NCBI GenBank assembly: GCA_963725035.1
Contig: CAVRWX010000001.1
Location: forward strand, 62,001 to 126,000
Direction: 5' to 3'
Origin: JALZKA01 sp963725035
GTDB taxonomy: Bacteria > Actinomycetota > Thermoleophilia > Solirubrobacterales > 70-9
DNA: 64,000 bases
Positions 10,133 through 18,351 of the stretch are shown one piece after another (the stretch's first letter is position 1; the number at the start of each line of letters is the position of its first letter). The notes beneath the pieces were generated by a model that saw only the letters and a program-made list of their open reading frames with translations, made no database searches and had not been told where the DNA came from. Made by a program: the position numbers and the translations under genes.

Positions 10133-11503
10133 TCACATTCGCCCGTCAAGCTCGCCATCGGCGAGGAACGGGTGGTCCTCGGGCGCGGGCCAGCCCAGGT
10201 TGGGCTGCGTCGCTCCGCCCGGACAGCGCCTCTTCGGCTGGTCGCCGAATGCGGCGTACGCATCGAAGATCTGACTCCGCGGGATCGCGGTGAGATCCTC
10301 TGTGGCCGCGTCGTACTCGAACAGGTTCGAGCCGGCGGCCGAAGCGCGGAGGAAATGCCCGTTGAAGTCGTAGAAGCCCGTACCCGGCCCAAGCTTCGAG
10401 ATCAAGGCGACCAGGTCGGGCATGTAGGGCCGGGCGAACTCGAAGATGTGCTGGGAGTCGGCGAGGGCGTCGACGGTCACCGGCACGGCGGTGCGAGCGG
10501 CGCGCTCAACGGCGGGGAGATCCTTCAGGCTGTCGGTCAAGTCATTGGCGTCGCCCGATTTCGAGATCGCCGTTCGCAGGTCGGCGAGCACGGGAATGGC
10601 GTCCTGCGCAACCGGCCGCAGATCGCGGAGGAACTCGGGAAGTTCGGGCGCAACCTCGCCGAGATCGGCGATCATCGGGTCAAGGTCGTCGAGCGCCGCG
10701 CGCAGGTTGACGAACGTGGTGTTCGCCTGGCGCATCGCGGGGGGCAGGGCAGCGAGAGCCCCGTCGAACGCCTCGTTCTCGGCGGCGATAGCCGCAAGGG
10801 CCTGGTTTCCGTTCGCGGTGAAGTCGGCGAGGTCGTCGCGCCGGTCGGCGACGGCGTTGAAGACCTTTCCGCCCTGGACCAGGAAGCGGCTCAGGGCAGC
10901 CTGGTCTGAGTTCACCTCCGCGATCAGGCGCTCACCCGCCTGCAGGCTCGGGGCGAAGTATTTGTAGGTGCTGCGCGCTTCTTCGGTGTTGCCCGTGTAG
11001 ACGGTCGCCGACCCCTTGAAGAAGTTCTGTAGCGCGGTCCGGGTCTCGTCGTCGAAGGTGGCGATGAGCTGGTCGAGGTCGACCGGTGACGTCGTCGCGT
11101 CCGCCTCGAGCGTGGCGCCGTCGGGCAACTCCTCGTTGGAATCCGGGCCCATCTGGAGCGCCACGTAGCGGTTGGCGATGCCCGAGAGCGAGGTCAGGCG
11201 GATCTGCGCGGATGTGCCCTCCGTGATCGGGCGGTCCATCGTGACCGACACCACGGCCTGGGCGTCGTCCGATAGGTCGATCGAGTCAACGGTCCCCACC
11301 GGCTGGCCCGCGACGAGGACCTGATTGCCCGGCACGAGCTGTCCGCCCGTCTGGAACATGAGCTTGTACTGGCGCCCGCCGTCGTCGCCGAAGAACACCA
11401 CAACGATCAGCACGACCGCAGCGACCAGCGCGGCCAGCGCGAGAAGACGGCCCAGAACGTGACGGCGCTGAGGCAGCGCGGCGCTCGGCGCTTCGGGGTT
11501 CAC
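10133..11503 (-). CDS. Mce/MlaD-domain protein 1 (first of operon)
   Basis: First gene of the Mce operon (456 aa, GTG start). Residues 17-41 form a strong transmembrane helix. The MlaD domain (YKLMFQTGGQLVPG, VLVAGQPVGTVDSI) and the helical region follow. In most actinobacterial mce loci two YrbE permease genes precede the first mce gene. Here the upstream 188 bases (11504-11691) hold no gene, and rsmI lies beyond. The MceG-type ATPase and YrbE partners must therefore be elsewhere, or the system works differently. I see no clear promoter in the 188-base gap. Confidence 0.9.
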   Translation of the reverse strand: MNPEAPSAALPQRRHVLGRLLALAALVAAVVLIVVVFFGDDGGRQYKLMFQTGGQLVPGNQVLVAGQPVGTVDSIDLSDDAQAVVSVTMDRPITEGTSAQIRLTSLSGIANRYVALQMGPDSNEELPDGATLEADATTSPVDLDQLIATFDDETRTALQNFFKGSATVYTGNTEEARSTYKYFAPSLQAGERLIAEVNSDQAALSRFLVQGGKVFNAVADRRDDLADFTANGNQALAAIAAENEAFDGALAALPPAMRQANTTFVNLRAALDDLDPMIADLGEVAPELPEFLRDLRPVAQDAIPVLADLRTAISKSGDANDLTDSLKDLPAVERAARTAVPVTVDALADSQHIFEFARPYMPDLVALISKLGPGTGFYDFNGHFLRASAAGSNLFEYDAATEDLTAIPRSQIFDAYAAFGDQPKRRCPGGATQPNLGWPAPEDHPFLADGELDGRM

Positions 11504-11691
11504 CGAGTTGTACTCACTTCACTCCGCCGTTCAAGCCTTCCCGGCTGTCCGCCATGAGCCCATCCTGAGCCCTGGTCGTCCAACCAAACTCCTCTTCGTG
11601 ATCGTATCCCTACTCTGGCGTCAACCGTCCGTGTTTTCTACGGATAGGCGCACACTTAATGCGTCCCTAACGAGATACAACCTGATTCCCG

Positions 11692-12525
11692 CTACTCGCG
11701 GGGCTCACGGCCGGTCAGAGCGGTGTAGAGCTCGTTCGCCCTCGTCCCTGTGAGGGCCGCGACGACCCCCGCGGCGGCACGCGGCCGTGCGCCGGACTGG
11801 ACAAGGCGGCGCAGGGCGTCAACGGCGAAAGCGATGTCCGGCGTCGACGAGGTGGAACTGGCGGCGGGCCCGATCACGACCACGATCTCGCCCTTCACCT
11901 CGTCGCGGAAGCGCCGCGCGAGCTCGGCAAGGGTGCCGCGCACGACCTCCTCGTGCATCTTGGTGAGCTCTCGGCACACCGCCGCCGGGCGATCGGGAGC
12001 AAGGGCTGCCAAGGCTGCAAGCGACTCCGGCAGGCGCCTGGGCGACTCGAAGGCAACGACCGTCTGGCCCCCACCAAGAACGCTCTCGAGCGCGCCCGCC
12101 CGGCGTGGAAGAAAGCCCTCGAAGCGCCAACGATCCGTCGGCAGGCCCGAGGCGACGACCGCGGTCACCACGGCTGATGGCCCGGGCAGCACTTCGACGT
12201 CGATCGAGCGTTCAATGCAGGCGCCGATCAGGCGATAGCCGGGGTCCGAGATGGCCGGGGTGCCCGCATCCGAGATGAGCGCCACCTTCGCGCCGCGCTC
12301 GATCGCGCCCACGAGCTGGCGGGCACGCTCCGACTCGTTCCCCTCGTGGTTCGAGACCAGGCGCGGGCGCGTCAGGCCCAGGCGCTCGAACAGAAGCCCC
12401 GTCCGGCGCGTGTCCTCGCAGGCGACGATGTCGGCCTCGGACAGGGCGACCTTCACCCGCTCGGAGATGTCCTCCATGTTCCCGATCGGGGTCGGGCAGA
12501 CGACGAGGCGCCCAGGGGTGGCCAT
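11692..12525 (-). CDS. rsmI: 16S rRNA (cytidine1402-2'-O)-methyltransferase
   Basis: A 277-aa SAM-dependent methyltransferase of the tetrapyrrole-methylase fold that 2'-O-methylates C1402 in the 30S decoding centre. Diagnostic motifs are present: PTPIGNMEDIS at the N-terminus, ACEDTRRTG, SDAGTPAISDPG, LPGPSA and EGFLPRR. Length is normal. The ATG at 12525 lies 3 bases after the inferred stop of the ROK kinase gene, so the two are probably cotranscribed. Confidence 0.95.
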   Translation of the reverse strand: MATPGRLVVCPTPIGNMEDISERVKVALSEADIVACEDTRRTGLLFERLGLTRPRLVSNHEGNESERARQLVGAIERGAKVALISDAGTPAISDPGYRLIGACIERSIDVEVLPGPSAVVTAVVASGLPTDRWRFEGFLPRRAGALESVLGGGQTVVAFESPRRLPESLAALAALAPDRPAAVCRELTKMHEEVVRGTLAELARRFRDEVKGEIVVVIGPAASSTSSTPDIAFAVDALRRLVQSGARPRAAAGVVAALTGTRANELYTALTGREPRE

Positions 12526-12528
12526 CAG

Positions 12529-13511
12529 TCATCTCCGAGATCTCATCCATTGCCATGGTTGCGGCGCCGATCATGCCTGCTTCGGGGCCGAGCTCGGCGT
12601 GGGCTATGCGAGTCCGGTTCATCGGTGGCAGCGAACGGCGCTCGACCTCCTCCCGGATCGGCCCCAGGAGGATCTCGCCCGCGGCCATGACGCCGCCGCC
12701 GAAGACGATGACGTCGGGCTCGAACACGTTCGCGAGGCCGCTCGCGAAGGCGCCCAGCCGACGGCCAATCAGTTCGAACACTTGGCGCGCGACCTCGTCG
12801 CCCGCGATCGCCGCTGCCGTCGCGGCGCGGCCGTTCACCTCCTCGCCTGCCTCCAGGATCTTCCCCAGGGCCGACTCCGGGTGGCGCTCCGCTGCCGCTT
12901 GCGCCTCCCTTCCGAGCGCGGTGCCCGACGCGACGGCCTCGGCGCAACCGTTGTTGGGACAGTTCCCCTGACAGCGCGGCCCGTCGGTGTCGATGACCAT
13001 GTGGCCGAGCTCGGCGCCCGCGCCCGTCGACCCGCGATAGACCTTCCGGTCGATGATCAGGCCGCCCCCGATCCCGGTGCCGATCGTGAGCAGGACGGCG
13101 TTGCGGGCCCCGCGCGCGGCGCCCCAGCGGTGTTCGGCCAGCGCCGCCGTGTTGCCGTCGTTGTCCAGCAGGACGGGGATGCCGAGTCGCTCGGACATGA
13201 GGTCCCTGATCGGAACGTCGACGATCGGCAGGTTCACGGCGCTGATCGCAAGGCCGCGCTCCTGGTCGATCGTGCAGGGGATGCCGAGTCCCGCGGCGCC
13301 GGCTTCGGGATGCGCCTCGAGTGCCACCCGGAGCTCGGCTTCCATCGTGTCGAGGACCTCTTCGGCGGAGCGGCCGAAGCTCACCTCCTCGACCCTGTGG
13401 AGTACCTTCGGGCCCTCCCGCGACGACGCCCACGAGCATCTTCGTGCCGCCCAGATCGATGCCGATCGCGACGGGTGATCCGGCCTCGCCGGGGGAAGGT
13501 GCAGAGCCCAT
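12529..13511 (-). CDS. ROK-family sugar kinase (glucokinase-like), two frameshifts
   Basis: ROK proteins phosphorylate glucose or related sugars with ATP or polyphosphate. The N-terminus (frame 1) has the phosphate motif GIDLGGTKMLVGVVA. After an extra G near 13415 the rest continues in a second frame with LLDNDGNTAALAE, GTGIGGGLIIDRKV, GAELGHM and a ROK zinc motif (CQGNCPNNGCAEA). That frame then runs into rsmI without a stop. One further inserted base near 12535 would end it at TGA 12529-12531. Correcting both gives exactly 326 aa, the usual size. It diverges from the LCP gene with 19 bases between starts. Confidence 0.8.
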
Positions 13512-13530
13512 GAACGAGTATTTCTAGTCA

Positions 13531-14718
13531 ATGGCTCCCGAGTCAGGTGATTCCAGCGGTGGCGAGCGGCCGAAGCCGCCCCCCGATTACAAGGTCTACA
13601 AGTCGCGCCGAGGGCTCAGCGTCGGCAAGCCGGACCTCTCATCGCTGCGCGAAAAGGTCCGCCCGAAAGGCGAGAAGGGGCCCGCCGGACCCGCCCCCGC
13701 CCTGGAGCCCGAGCAGAAGGGGCGGCCCTGGCTCAAGTGGATCGGGATCGCCATCGGCGGCTGGCTCCTCCTCTCCTTGATCGCCTTCGCGATCTCGGCG
13801 ACGATCCAGAAGTCGAAGCTCGCCGACACCGGCGACACGCTCGGCGGCAACCCGCTGATGGCGATCTCGCCGCAGAACATCCTCGTCGTGGGAACCGATG
13901 TCCGCTCGGACGACTTCGCCGGCGAGGGCGAGTCCGACAAATGCCAGGAGCAGGCCGCCACCGGCGAGACGCCGACGGCGTGCGCGGCAGGCGCCCGCGC
14001 CGACACGCTTATGGTGCTCCGGGCCGGCGGCGGCGCGTTCGAGAAGCTCTCGATCCCGCGCGACACTCAAGCCGCGATCCCGGGCCAAGGGACGAACAAG
14101 ATCAACGCTGCCTACCAGTTCGGCGGCGCCGAGCTTCAGATCGAGACCGTCGAGGACTTCCTGGGAATCGACATCAACCACATCGCGATCGTCGATTTCG
14201 CCGGCTTCAGCGACCTCATCGACGCGATCGGGGGCGTGGAGGTGGATCTCGAGAACCGGGTCTGCAACGAGATCTCGGGCGGCGCGTTCGGCGTCGATCT
14301 CGGCCCGGGCGAGGAGACGCTCTCGGGCGAGAAGGCGCTCGCGCTGGCACGGACGCGGAGCTCGACGTGCGGCGACACCACGATCGACGACACGGATCGC
14401 GCCGGCTTCCAGCAGCAGATCATCCAGGGGATGAAGGACCGCCTCACGAGCCCGGCGCGCATCCCGATCAACTTCCTCAAGGGGCCCCTCATCGGCTGGA
14501 ACGCTCCCAAGGCGTTCGTCTCCGACATGGGCGCGCTCACGATGCCGCAGTTCGTCTTCGCGGCGGCGATCGGCGGCAGCTCGGACGAACTCGTGCTGAA
14601 ACCGTCGGGCACGAGCGGCAGCAACCTGATCGTCCCGGTCGAGGAATGCATCAGGGCGGTCAAGAAGCTGACCGGCGACGAGCCCGAGAACGACCCGATC
14701 TGCAGCCCTGCGGGCTAG
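13531..14718 (+). CDS. LytR-CpsA-Psr (LCP) family cell-wall ligase
   Basis: A 395-aa membrane-anchored protein. Its cytoplasmic N-terminus is Pro/Lys-rich, a transmembrane helix lies at about residues 70-90, and the extracellular LCP domain follows. LCP enzymes transfer undecaprenyl-linked glycopolymers to peptidoglycan (or arabinogalactan in mycobacteria). Conserved elements are ILVVGTDVR, RADTLMVLR, SIPRDT, KINAAYQFGG and LARTR, which hold the Arg/Asp residues that bind pyrophosphate and Mg. Four cysteines outside these motifs may form disulfides. It converges on the fmdB-like gene with 2 bases between the stops. Confidence 0.92.
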   Translation: MAPESGDSSGGERPKPPPDYKVYKSRRGLSVGKPDLSSLREKVRPKGEKGPAGPAPALEPEQKGRPWLKWIGIAIGGWLLLSLIAFAISATIQKSKLADTGDTLGGNPLMAISPQNILVVGTDVRSDDFAGEGESDKCQEQAATGETPTACAAGARADTLMVLRAGGGAFEKLSIPRDTQAAIPGQGTNKINAAYQFGGAELQIETVEDFLGIDINHIAIVDFAGFSDLIDAIGGVEVDLENRVCNEISGGAFGVDLGPGEETLSGEKALALARTRSSTCGDTTIDDTDRAGFQQQIIQGMKDRLTSPARIPINFLKGPLIGWNAPKAFVSDMGALTMPQFVFAAAIGGSSDELVLKPSGTSGSNLIVPVEECIRAVKKLTGDEPENDPICSPAG

Positions 14719-14720
14719 CG

Positions 14721-15062
14721 CTACTCGGACGAGCTCGACGAGGAGCTCTTCTTTGAGGAGTCAGACGACGCGCTCGAGGAGTCTGAAGACTTCTTGGAGG
14801 AGGATTCGCTCTTCGAAGACGAGCTTTCGGACTTTGAACTCTCGGCCGCGGATTTCGACCGCTCCGCAGATGATGCCTTTGTCTCATTCCGGGCGTAGTC
14901 GGTGGTGTAGAAGCCCGAGCCCTTGAAGTGGACGGCCGGAGCGCTCAGAACGCGCTGCGCGGAGGCGCTGCACTCCATGCATTTCGAGATCGGGTCCTCC
15001 GACATCGACTGGAAGGCCTCGAATTCGTGCCCGTTCTCGCAGCGGTACTCGTAGATCGGCAT
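14721..15062 (-). CDS. FmdB-type zinc-ribbon protein with Ser/Lys tail
   Basis: A 113-aa protein. Residues 1-40 are the FmdB/CxxC regulatory zinc ribbon (MPIYEYRCENGHEFE...CMECSASA). After a linker the C-terminal 45 residues are almost only Ser, Lys and Glu. FmdB-like proteins are small putative regulators of unknown target. The tail is longer and of lower complexity than usual for the family. A -10-like GATACT (complement of 15074-15079) lies 11 bases upstream of the ATG, in the short gap shared with glyS. Confidence 0.85.
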   Translation of the reverse strand: MPIYEYRCENGHEFEAFQSMSEDPISKCMECSASAQRVLSAPAVHFKGSGFYTTDYARNETKASSAERSKSAAESSKSESSSSKSESSSKKSSDSSSASSDSSKKSSSSSSSE

Positions 15063-15109
15063 TTGCGGCGGTGAGTATCGCAGCGGGCGGCCGATAGCCT
15101 CGGCGAACG

Positions 15110-16489
15110 ATGGCTGATCAGCCCGGCTCGACCGGCGTGACCATGGATGAGATCGTGTCGCTGTGCAAGCGGCGCGGCTTCGTCTTCCCGTCGTCGGAGA
15201 TCTACGGAGGCCTGGGCTCGACCTACGACTACGGCCATTACGGCGTGCTCTCGAAGACGAACGTCAAGAACGAGTGGTGGCGCTCGATGCTTCAAGAGCG
15301 CGACGACATCGTGGCGCTCGACTCGGCGATCCTCCAGCACCCGCGCGTCTGGGAGGCATCGGGCCACCTCGCGGGATTCACGGACCCGCTGGTCGACTGC
15401 CGCGCCTGCAAGAAGCGCTTCCGGGCCGACCACCTGGACCCGGACGAGCTGTGCCCAGCCAAGGCGAACCTGCCTAAGTCGGAGGACCGCACCCACGACC
15501 TCACCGAGGTGCGCCAGTTCAACCTGATGTTCGAGACCACGGTCGGACCGGTGAAGGACACGGGCTCGCAGGCCTACCTTCGCCCCGAAACCGCCCAGGG
15601 GATCTTCATCAACTTCAAGAACGTCATCGGCTTTGCCCGCCAGAAGCCGCCGTTCGGCATCGCCCAGGTCGGCAAGTCGTTTCGCAACGAGATCACGCCC
15701 GGCAACTTCATCTTCCGCACTCGCGAGTTCGAGCAGATGGAGATGGAGTACTTCGTGCCGCCGGACGAAGCGCCGAAGTGGTTCGACCACTGGTGCAAGG
15801 AGCGCTTCGACTGGTACACGCGCCTCGGAATCCGGCCGGACCTCCTGCGCCTCCGGCCCCACGACTCGGACGAGCTGTCCCACTACTCGTCGGGCACGTC
15901 CGATGTCGAGTACCTCTTCCCCATCGGCTGGTCGGAGCTGGAGGGCATCGCCAACCGCGGCGACTTCGACCTGACGCAGCACGCCGAGTTCTCGGGCGAG
16001 AAGCTCGAGTACTTCGACCAGAGCACCGGCGAGCGCTACGTGCCCCACGTCATCGAGCCGGCGGCGGGCGCCGACCGCGCGACCCTCGCCTTCCTCGTCG
16101 ACGCGTACGAGGTCGAGACGCTCGAGGACGACAGCTCGCGGACCGTGCTGAGGCTCCATCCTCGCCTTGCGCCGGTCAAGGTCGCGGTCCTTCCTCTGGT
16201 CAACAAAGAGGGGATGCCGGAGCGCGCGCGAGAGATCTTCGAAGACCTGCGCCCCGCGATGCAGGCCGAATACGACGGAAGCGGCGCGATCGGCAAGCGC
16301 TACCGCCGTCACGACGAGATCGGCACCCCGTGGGCGATCACGATCGACGGCCAGACGCTTGAGGACGGCACCGTCACGCTGCGTGACCGCGACTCGCTGA
16401 CGCAAGAGCGAGTGCCGGCGGACGGGCTGAGAGCGCTGCTGGCGGCGAAGCTAGCCGAGGACTGGTCGAGCCCGAAGCTGGCGGACTAG
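15110..16489 (+). CDS. glyS: glycyl-tRNA synthetase, single-chain class II
   Basis: A 459-aa homodimeric (alpha-2 type) class II synthetase that charges tRNA-Gly. It has the N-terminal GLGSTYDYGHYGV segment and a zinc-type insert with CRACKKRF and ELCPAK. Motif 2 is in FRNEITPGNFIFRTREFEQ, followed by the glycine-specific acidic pocket (MEMEYF). A C-terminal anticodon-binding domain follows (LAPVKVAVLPL). Thermoleophilia and most actinobacteria use this type rather than the tetrameric glyQ/glyS pair. A -10-like TAGCCT sits 9 bases before the ATG. Confidence 0.95.
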   Translation: MADQPGSTGVTMDEIVSLCKRRGFVFPSSEIYGGLGSTYDYGHYGVLSKTNVKNEWWRSMLQERDDIVALDSAILQHPRVWEASGHLAGFTDPLVDCRACKKRFRADHLDPDELCPAKANLPKSEDRTHDLTEVRQFNLMFETTVGPVKDTGSQAYLRPETAQGIFINFKNVIGFARQKPPFGIAQVGKSFRNEITPGNFIFRTREFEQMEMEYFVPPDEAPKWFDHWCKERFDWYTRLGIRPDLLRLRPHDSDELSHYSSGTSDVEYLFPIGWSELEGIANRGDFDLTQHAEFSGEKLEYFDQSTGERYVPHVIEPAAGADRATLAFLVDAYEVETLEDDSSRTVLRLHPRLAPVKVAVLPLVNKEGMPERAREIFEDLRPAMQAEYDGSGAIGKRYRRHDEIGTPWAITIDGQTLEDGTVTLRDRDSLTQERVPADGLRALLAAKLAEDWSSPKLAD

Positions 16490-16506
16490 CGCCCGCGCCG
16501 CCCGGA

Positions 16507-16634
16507 GCGGTCTTGCGCCGGCCGCTTCGCGGTTCGAAGCCGCTGATTGGGCTCTAAGGGGGTCAGATCGGGCGCCTGCGGTCTTACGCCGACCGGGTCG
16601 TAGTTCGCAACCGAATGATTGGGCACCAAGGGAG
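16507..16634. repeat. diverged direct repeat, two units of 56-57 bases
   Basis: Two related units, 16507-16562 and 16578-16634, share GCGGTCTT, CGCCG, GTTCG and TGATTGGGC in the same order, with roughly three quarters of positions matching. They fill most of the 226-base gap between glyS and the DUF559 gene. No gene, tRNA or terminator was found in this gap. Confidence 0.6.
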
Positions 16635-16667
16635 TGGCTTGGAGGCCGGGTCGGGCTCCGTGGGATC

Positions 16668-16710
16668 GTTCGGAGGGTTTGCCACCTATGTGGTGGTTAA
16701 GGCTCCGAGA
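16668..16710. repeat. palindromic element, copy 1
   Basis: An imperfect palindrome with outer arms TCGGAG/CTCCGA and inner arms CCACC/GGTGG. It matches the reverse complement of the element at 17611-17655, including a run of 13 identical bases (CGTTCGGAGGGTT). It lies just past the 3' end of the DUF559 gene. Confidence 0.75.
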
Positions 16711-16715
16711 TTTGG

Positions 16716-17660
16716 TCAGTTGGCCGATTGCCGCAGCATTTCCTTGATTTGGTGGATCGTTCTTGCCTCGTTGCGCTCTGCGTCGCGAGATGCCAGCGGC
16801 ATCACTCTCAGGCCTGCGAGGTTCAGATCCGCCCACTTGCGACGATCCTTCTCGAATGACGGCCTCGACGAGTGCCCATCCCATCCGTCCAGCTCGATGC
16901 AGAAGTTCTGCTCCCGCCAGAGGAAGTCGACCTCCCACCCGGCGACCTTGGTGTTGACCTCGAAGCCGCGGATGCGTTGCTCACGGAGAACGCGCAGGAG
17001 CCAGCGCTCGCCATCGGACCTTGTTCGTTGCGGTCCTCCATCTAGGTCAAGGACTTGCCGAAGCAGCGGAACGCCCGGCCGGTTCGGATTTCGCTCGATC
17101 TGATCTCGCAGCTCGTGTTCGCGCGCGAGACGCCTGTAGTGCCCATCGGCCACCAGGCTTTCGAGTTCGTATTCATCGCTGGCTATCGCCGCGAATTCAA
17201 GGATTGCTCTGGGAGGGCTCGCAATCCGCATGCCGTGCTTCGTTCGCACGTCACATGAGGGCAGCGGTGCACGGGTGACGACGATCCCAGGCCGATCAAT
17301 TCGGCGGCCGGGTGGAACGGTCACCCACGGCCGGGCCAAGGCGGAATAGGTGCGAAGTTTCCAAATCGAAAGCGCTGAGCGGCAGCCGAGTGCAGATTCG
17401 TCGCCACAAGCAAGCAGCGCGGCTTTCGAATAGGCGAACTCGGACGGAACCGCACCCACGAGGTAGACGCCACGATGAAGAGCTCTTAGCCTGCCGTCGG
17501 ACAGTCGCCGGTCGATCTGCCGGCGTGAAACGCCGGCGTGCAGAAGCTCGTTGCGGCTGACGACTCCATGCTGTCGAGCCGCCAAAGCGAAGATGATCGC
17601 GTCCGCCGATCGTTCGGAGAGTTGACCACCCATACGGTGTACAACCCTCCGAACGTCCAC
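16716..17660 (-). CDS. AbiEi-type N-terminal domain plus DUF559 nuclease-like domain
   Basis: A 314-aa protein (GTG at 17660; an ATG at 17633 is an alternative). The N-terminal 60-70 residues resemble the winged-helix of AbiEi antitoxins (ARQHGVVSRNELLHAGVSRRQIDRRL...GVYLVG). The C-terminal part is a DUF559/Vsr-like PD-(D/E)XK fold (WEVDFLWREQNFCIELDGWDGH, then KDRRKWADLNLAGLRV). No toxin partner gene is adjacent. It is bracketed by two related palindromes, one of which overlaps its start codons. Whether it acts as a defence or repair nuclease is unknown. Confidence 0.8.
   Translation of the reverse strand: MDVRRVVHRMGGQLSERSADAIIFALAARQHGVVSRNELLHAGVSRRQIDRRLSDGRLRALHRGVYLVGAVPSEFAYSKAALLACGDESALGCRSALSIWKLRTYSALARPWVTVPPGRRIDRPGIVVTRAPLPSCDVRTKHGMRIASPPRAILEFAAIASDEYELESLVADGHYRRLAREHELRDQIERNPNRPGVPLLRQVLDLDGGPQRTRSDGERWLLRVLREQRIRGFEVNTKVAGWEVDFLWREQNFCIELDGWDGHSSRPSFEKDRRKWADLNLAGLRVMPLASRDAERNEARTIHQIKEMLRQSAN
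17611..17655. repeat. palindromic element, copy 2, over the DUF559 gene start
   Basis: A 45-base imperfect palindrome with a perfect 9-base outer arm (CGTTCGGAG / CTCCGAACG) and an inner GTTG/CAAC pair. It is in inverted orientation relative to the element at 16668-16710 and covers both candidate start codons of the DUF559 gene. Confidence 0.85.
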
Positions 17661-17762
17661 GGCGCCCCCGTATTAGGACGCAAACTTCGGAGCGCCTGCC
17701 GACCCGTCTCCGTCCTGATCCATTAGCGAGCCGTTGTTGCGCCCTTCACGCGGCCGTGAGCC

Positions 17763-18326
17763 CTAGATCTTGCGCACCGCGTCGCCCTTGCGCACCGTGC
17801 CCGGCACGACGACTCGGGTGTTCACGCCCCGGAGGCGGAGCGCCCTGCCCACCTCGGAGTTCACGAGCTTCATCGCGTCCACCCCGAAGCGCTTGACGAA
17901 CTTGCCGCAGCCGAGATGCGGCTCCTCGGTGACCTCCAGGACGGCGGCGCCGATCTCGAGCCGGCTGCCGGGCGGCAGGTTGGCCTCGCTCAGGTCGAGA
18001 TCGACGTAGAGCTGGTCGCCCGCCTGGGCCCACCCGTCGGGACCGTCGCCGCCCGAGACCAGCGCGGCGGCGCGAGCGCTCATCACGGTCACCTGGGTCT
18101 CGAGATTGGGAGCCCCCGTGCGCTGACTCGGCCGGTAGGACCACATATCGCCCACGAGCCCGGAATCAACTTCGAGCTCTGCCTCATCGACGATCTCCCG
18201 CTCCTCGGTCGTCGGCCTGCGGGCGATGAGCTCAAGCGTGCCTTCGAGTGCCGGAGCCGAGCGCACCTCGTCGAGCCCGGCTTCGAGAGCGCTCATTTCG
18301 AGTTGGGCAACCATGGCGATGGACAC
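17763..18326 (-). CDS. MOSC-domain protein
   Basis: A 187-aa stand-alone MOSC domain (molybdenum cofactor sulfurase C-terminal type), a fold that binds a sulfur carrier or the molybdenum cofactor. Visible features are the Arg/Tyr-rich GDMWSYRPSQR loop, the beta-barrel stretch and the conserved cysteine in PHLGCGKFVKRFG. The GTG start at 18326 has a TACCCT -10 box (complement of 18333-18338) exactly 6 bases upstream, so the mRNA is probably leaderless. The substrate is unknown. Confidence 0.85.
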   Translation of the reverse strand: MSIAMVAQLEMSALEAGLDEVRSAPALEGTLELIARRPTTEEREIVDEAELEVDSGLVGDMWSYRPSQRTGAPNLETQVTVMSARAAALVSGGDGPDGWAQAGDQLYVDLDLSEANLPPGSRLEIGAAVLEVTEEPHLGCGKFVKRFGVDAMKLVNSEVGRALRLRGVNTRVVVPGTVRKGDAVRKI

Positions 18327-18332
18327 GTGCCC

Positions 18333-18338
18333 AGGGTA
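18333..18338 (-). promoter_or_regulatory. -10 box TACCCT of the MOSC gene
   Basis: It lies six bases before the GTG at 18326, which places the transcription start at the start codon. Confidence 0.55.
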
Positions 18339-18351
18339 CGACGCGACGGGA

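Noticed and set aside
5344..10909. Long plus-strand open frames (about 590 to 790 codons) opposite the Mce operon
   Set aside because: They are Arg-rich shadow frames caused by high GC and the absence of AT-rich stops. The minus-strand Mce genes have clear domains and tight overlaps.
16520..16550. tRNA T-arm-like sequence (GGTTCGAAG with partial flanking stem)
   Set aside because: No acceptor, D or anticodon arm can be built around it, and the same segment recurs in diverged form as part of the direct repeat.
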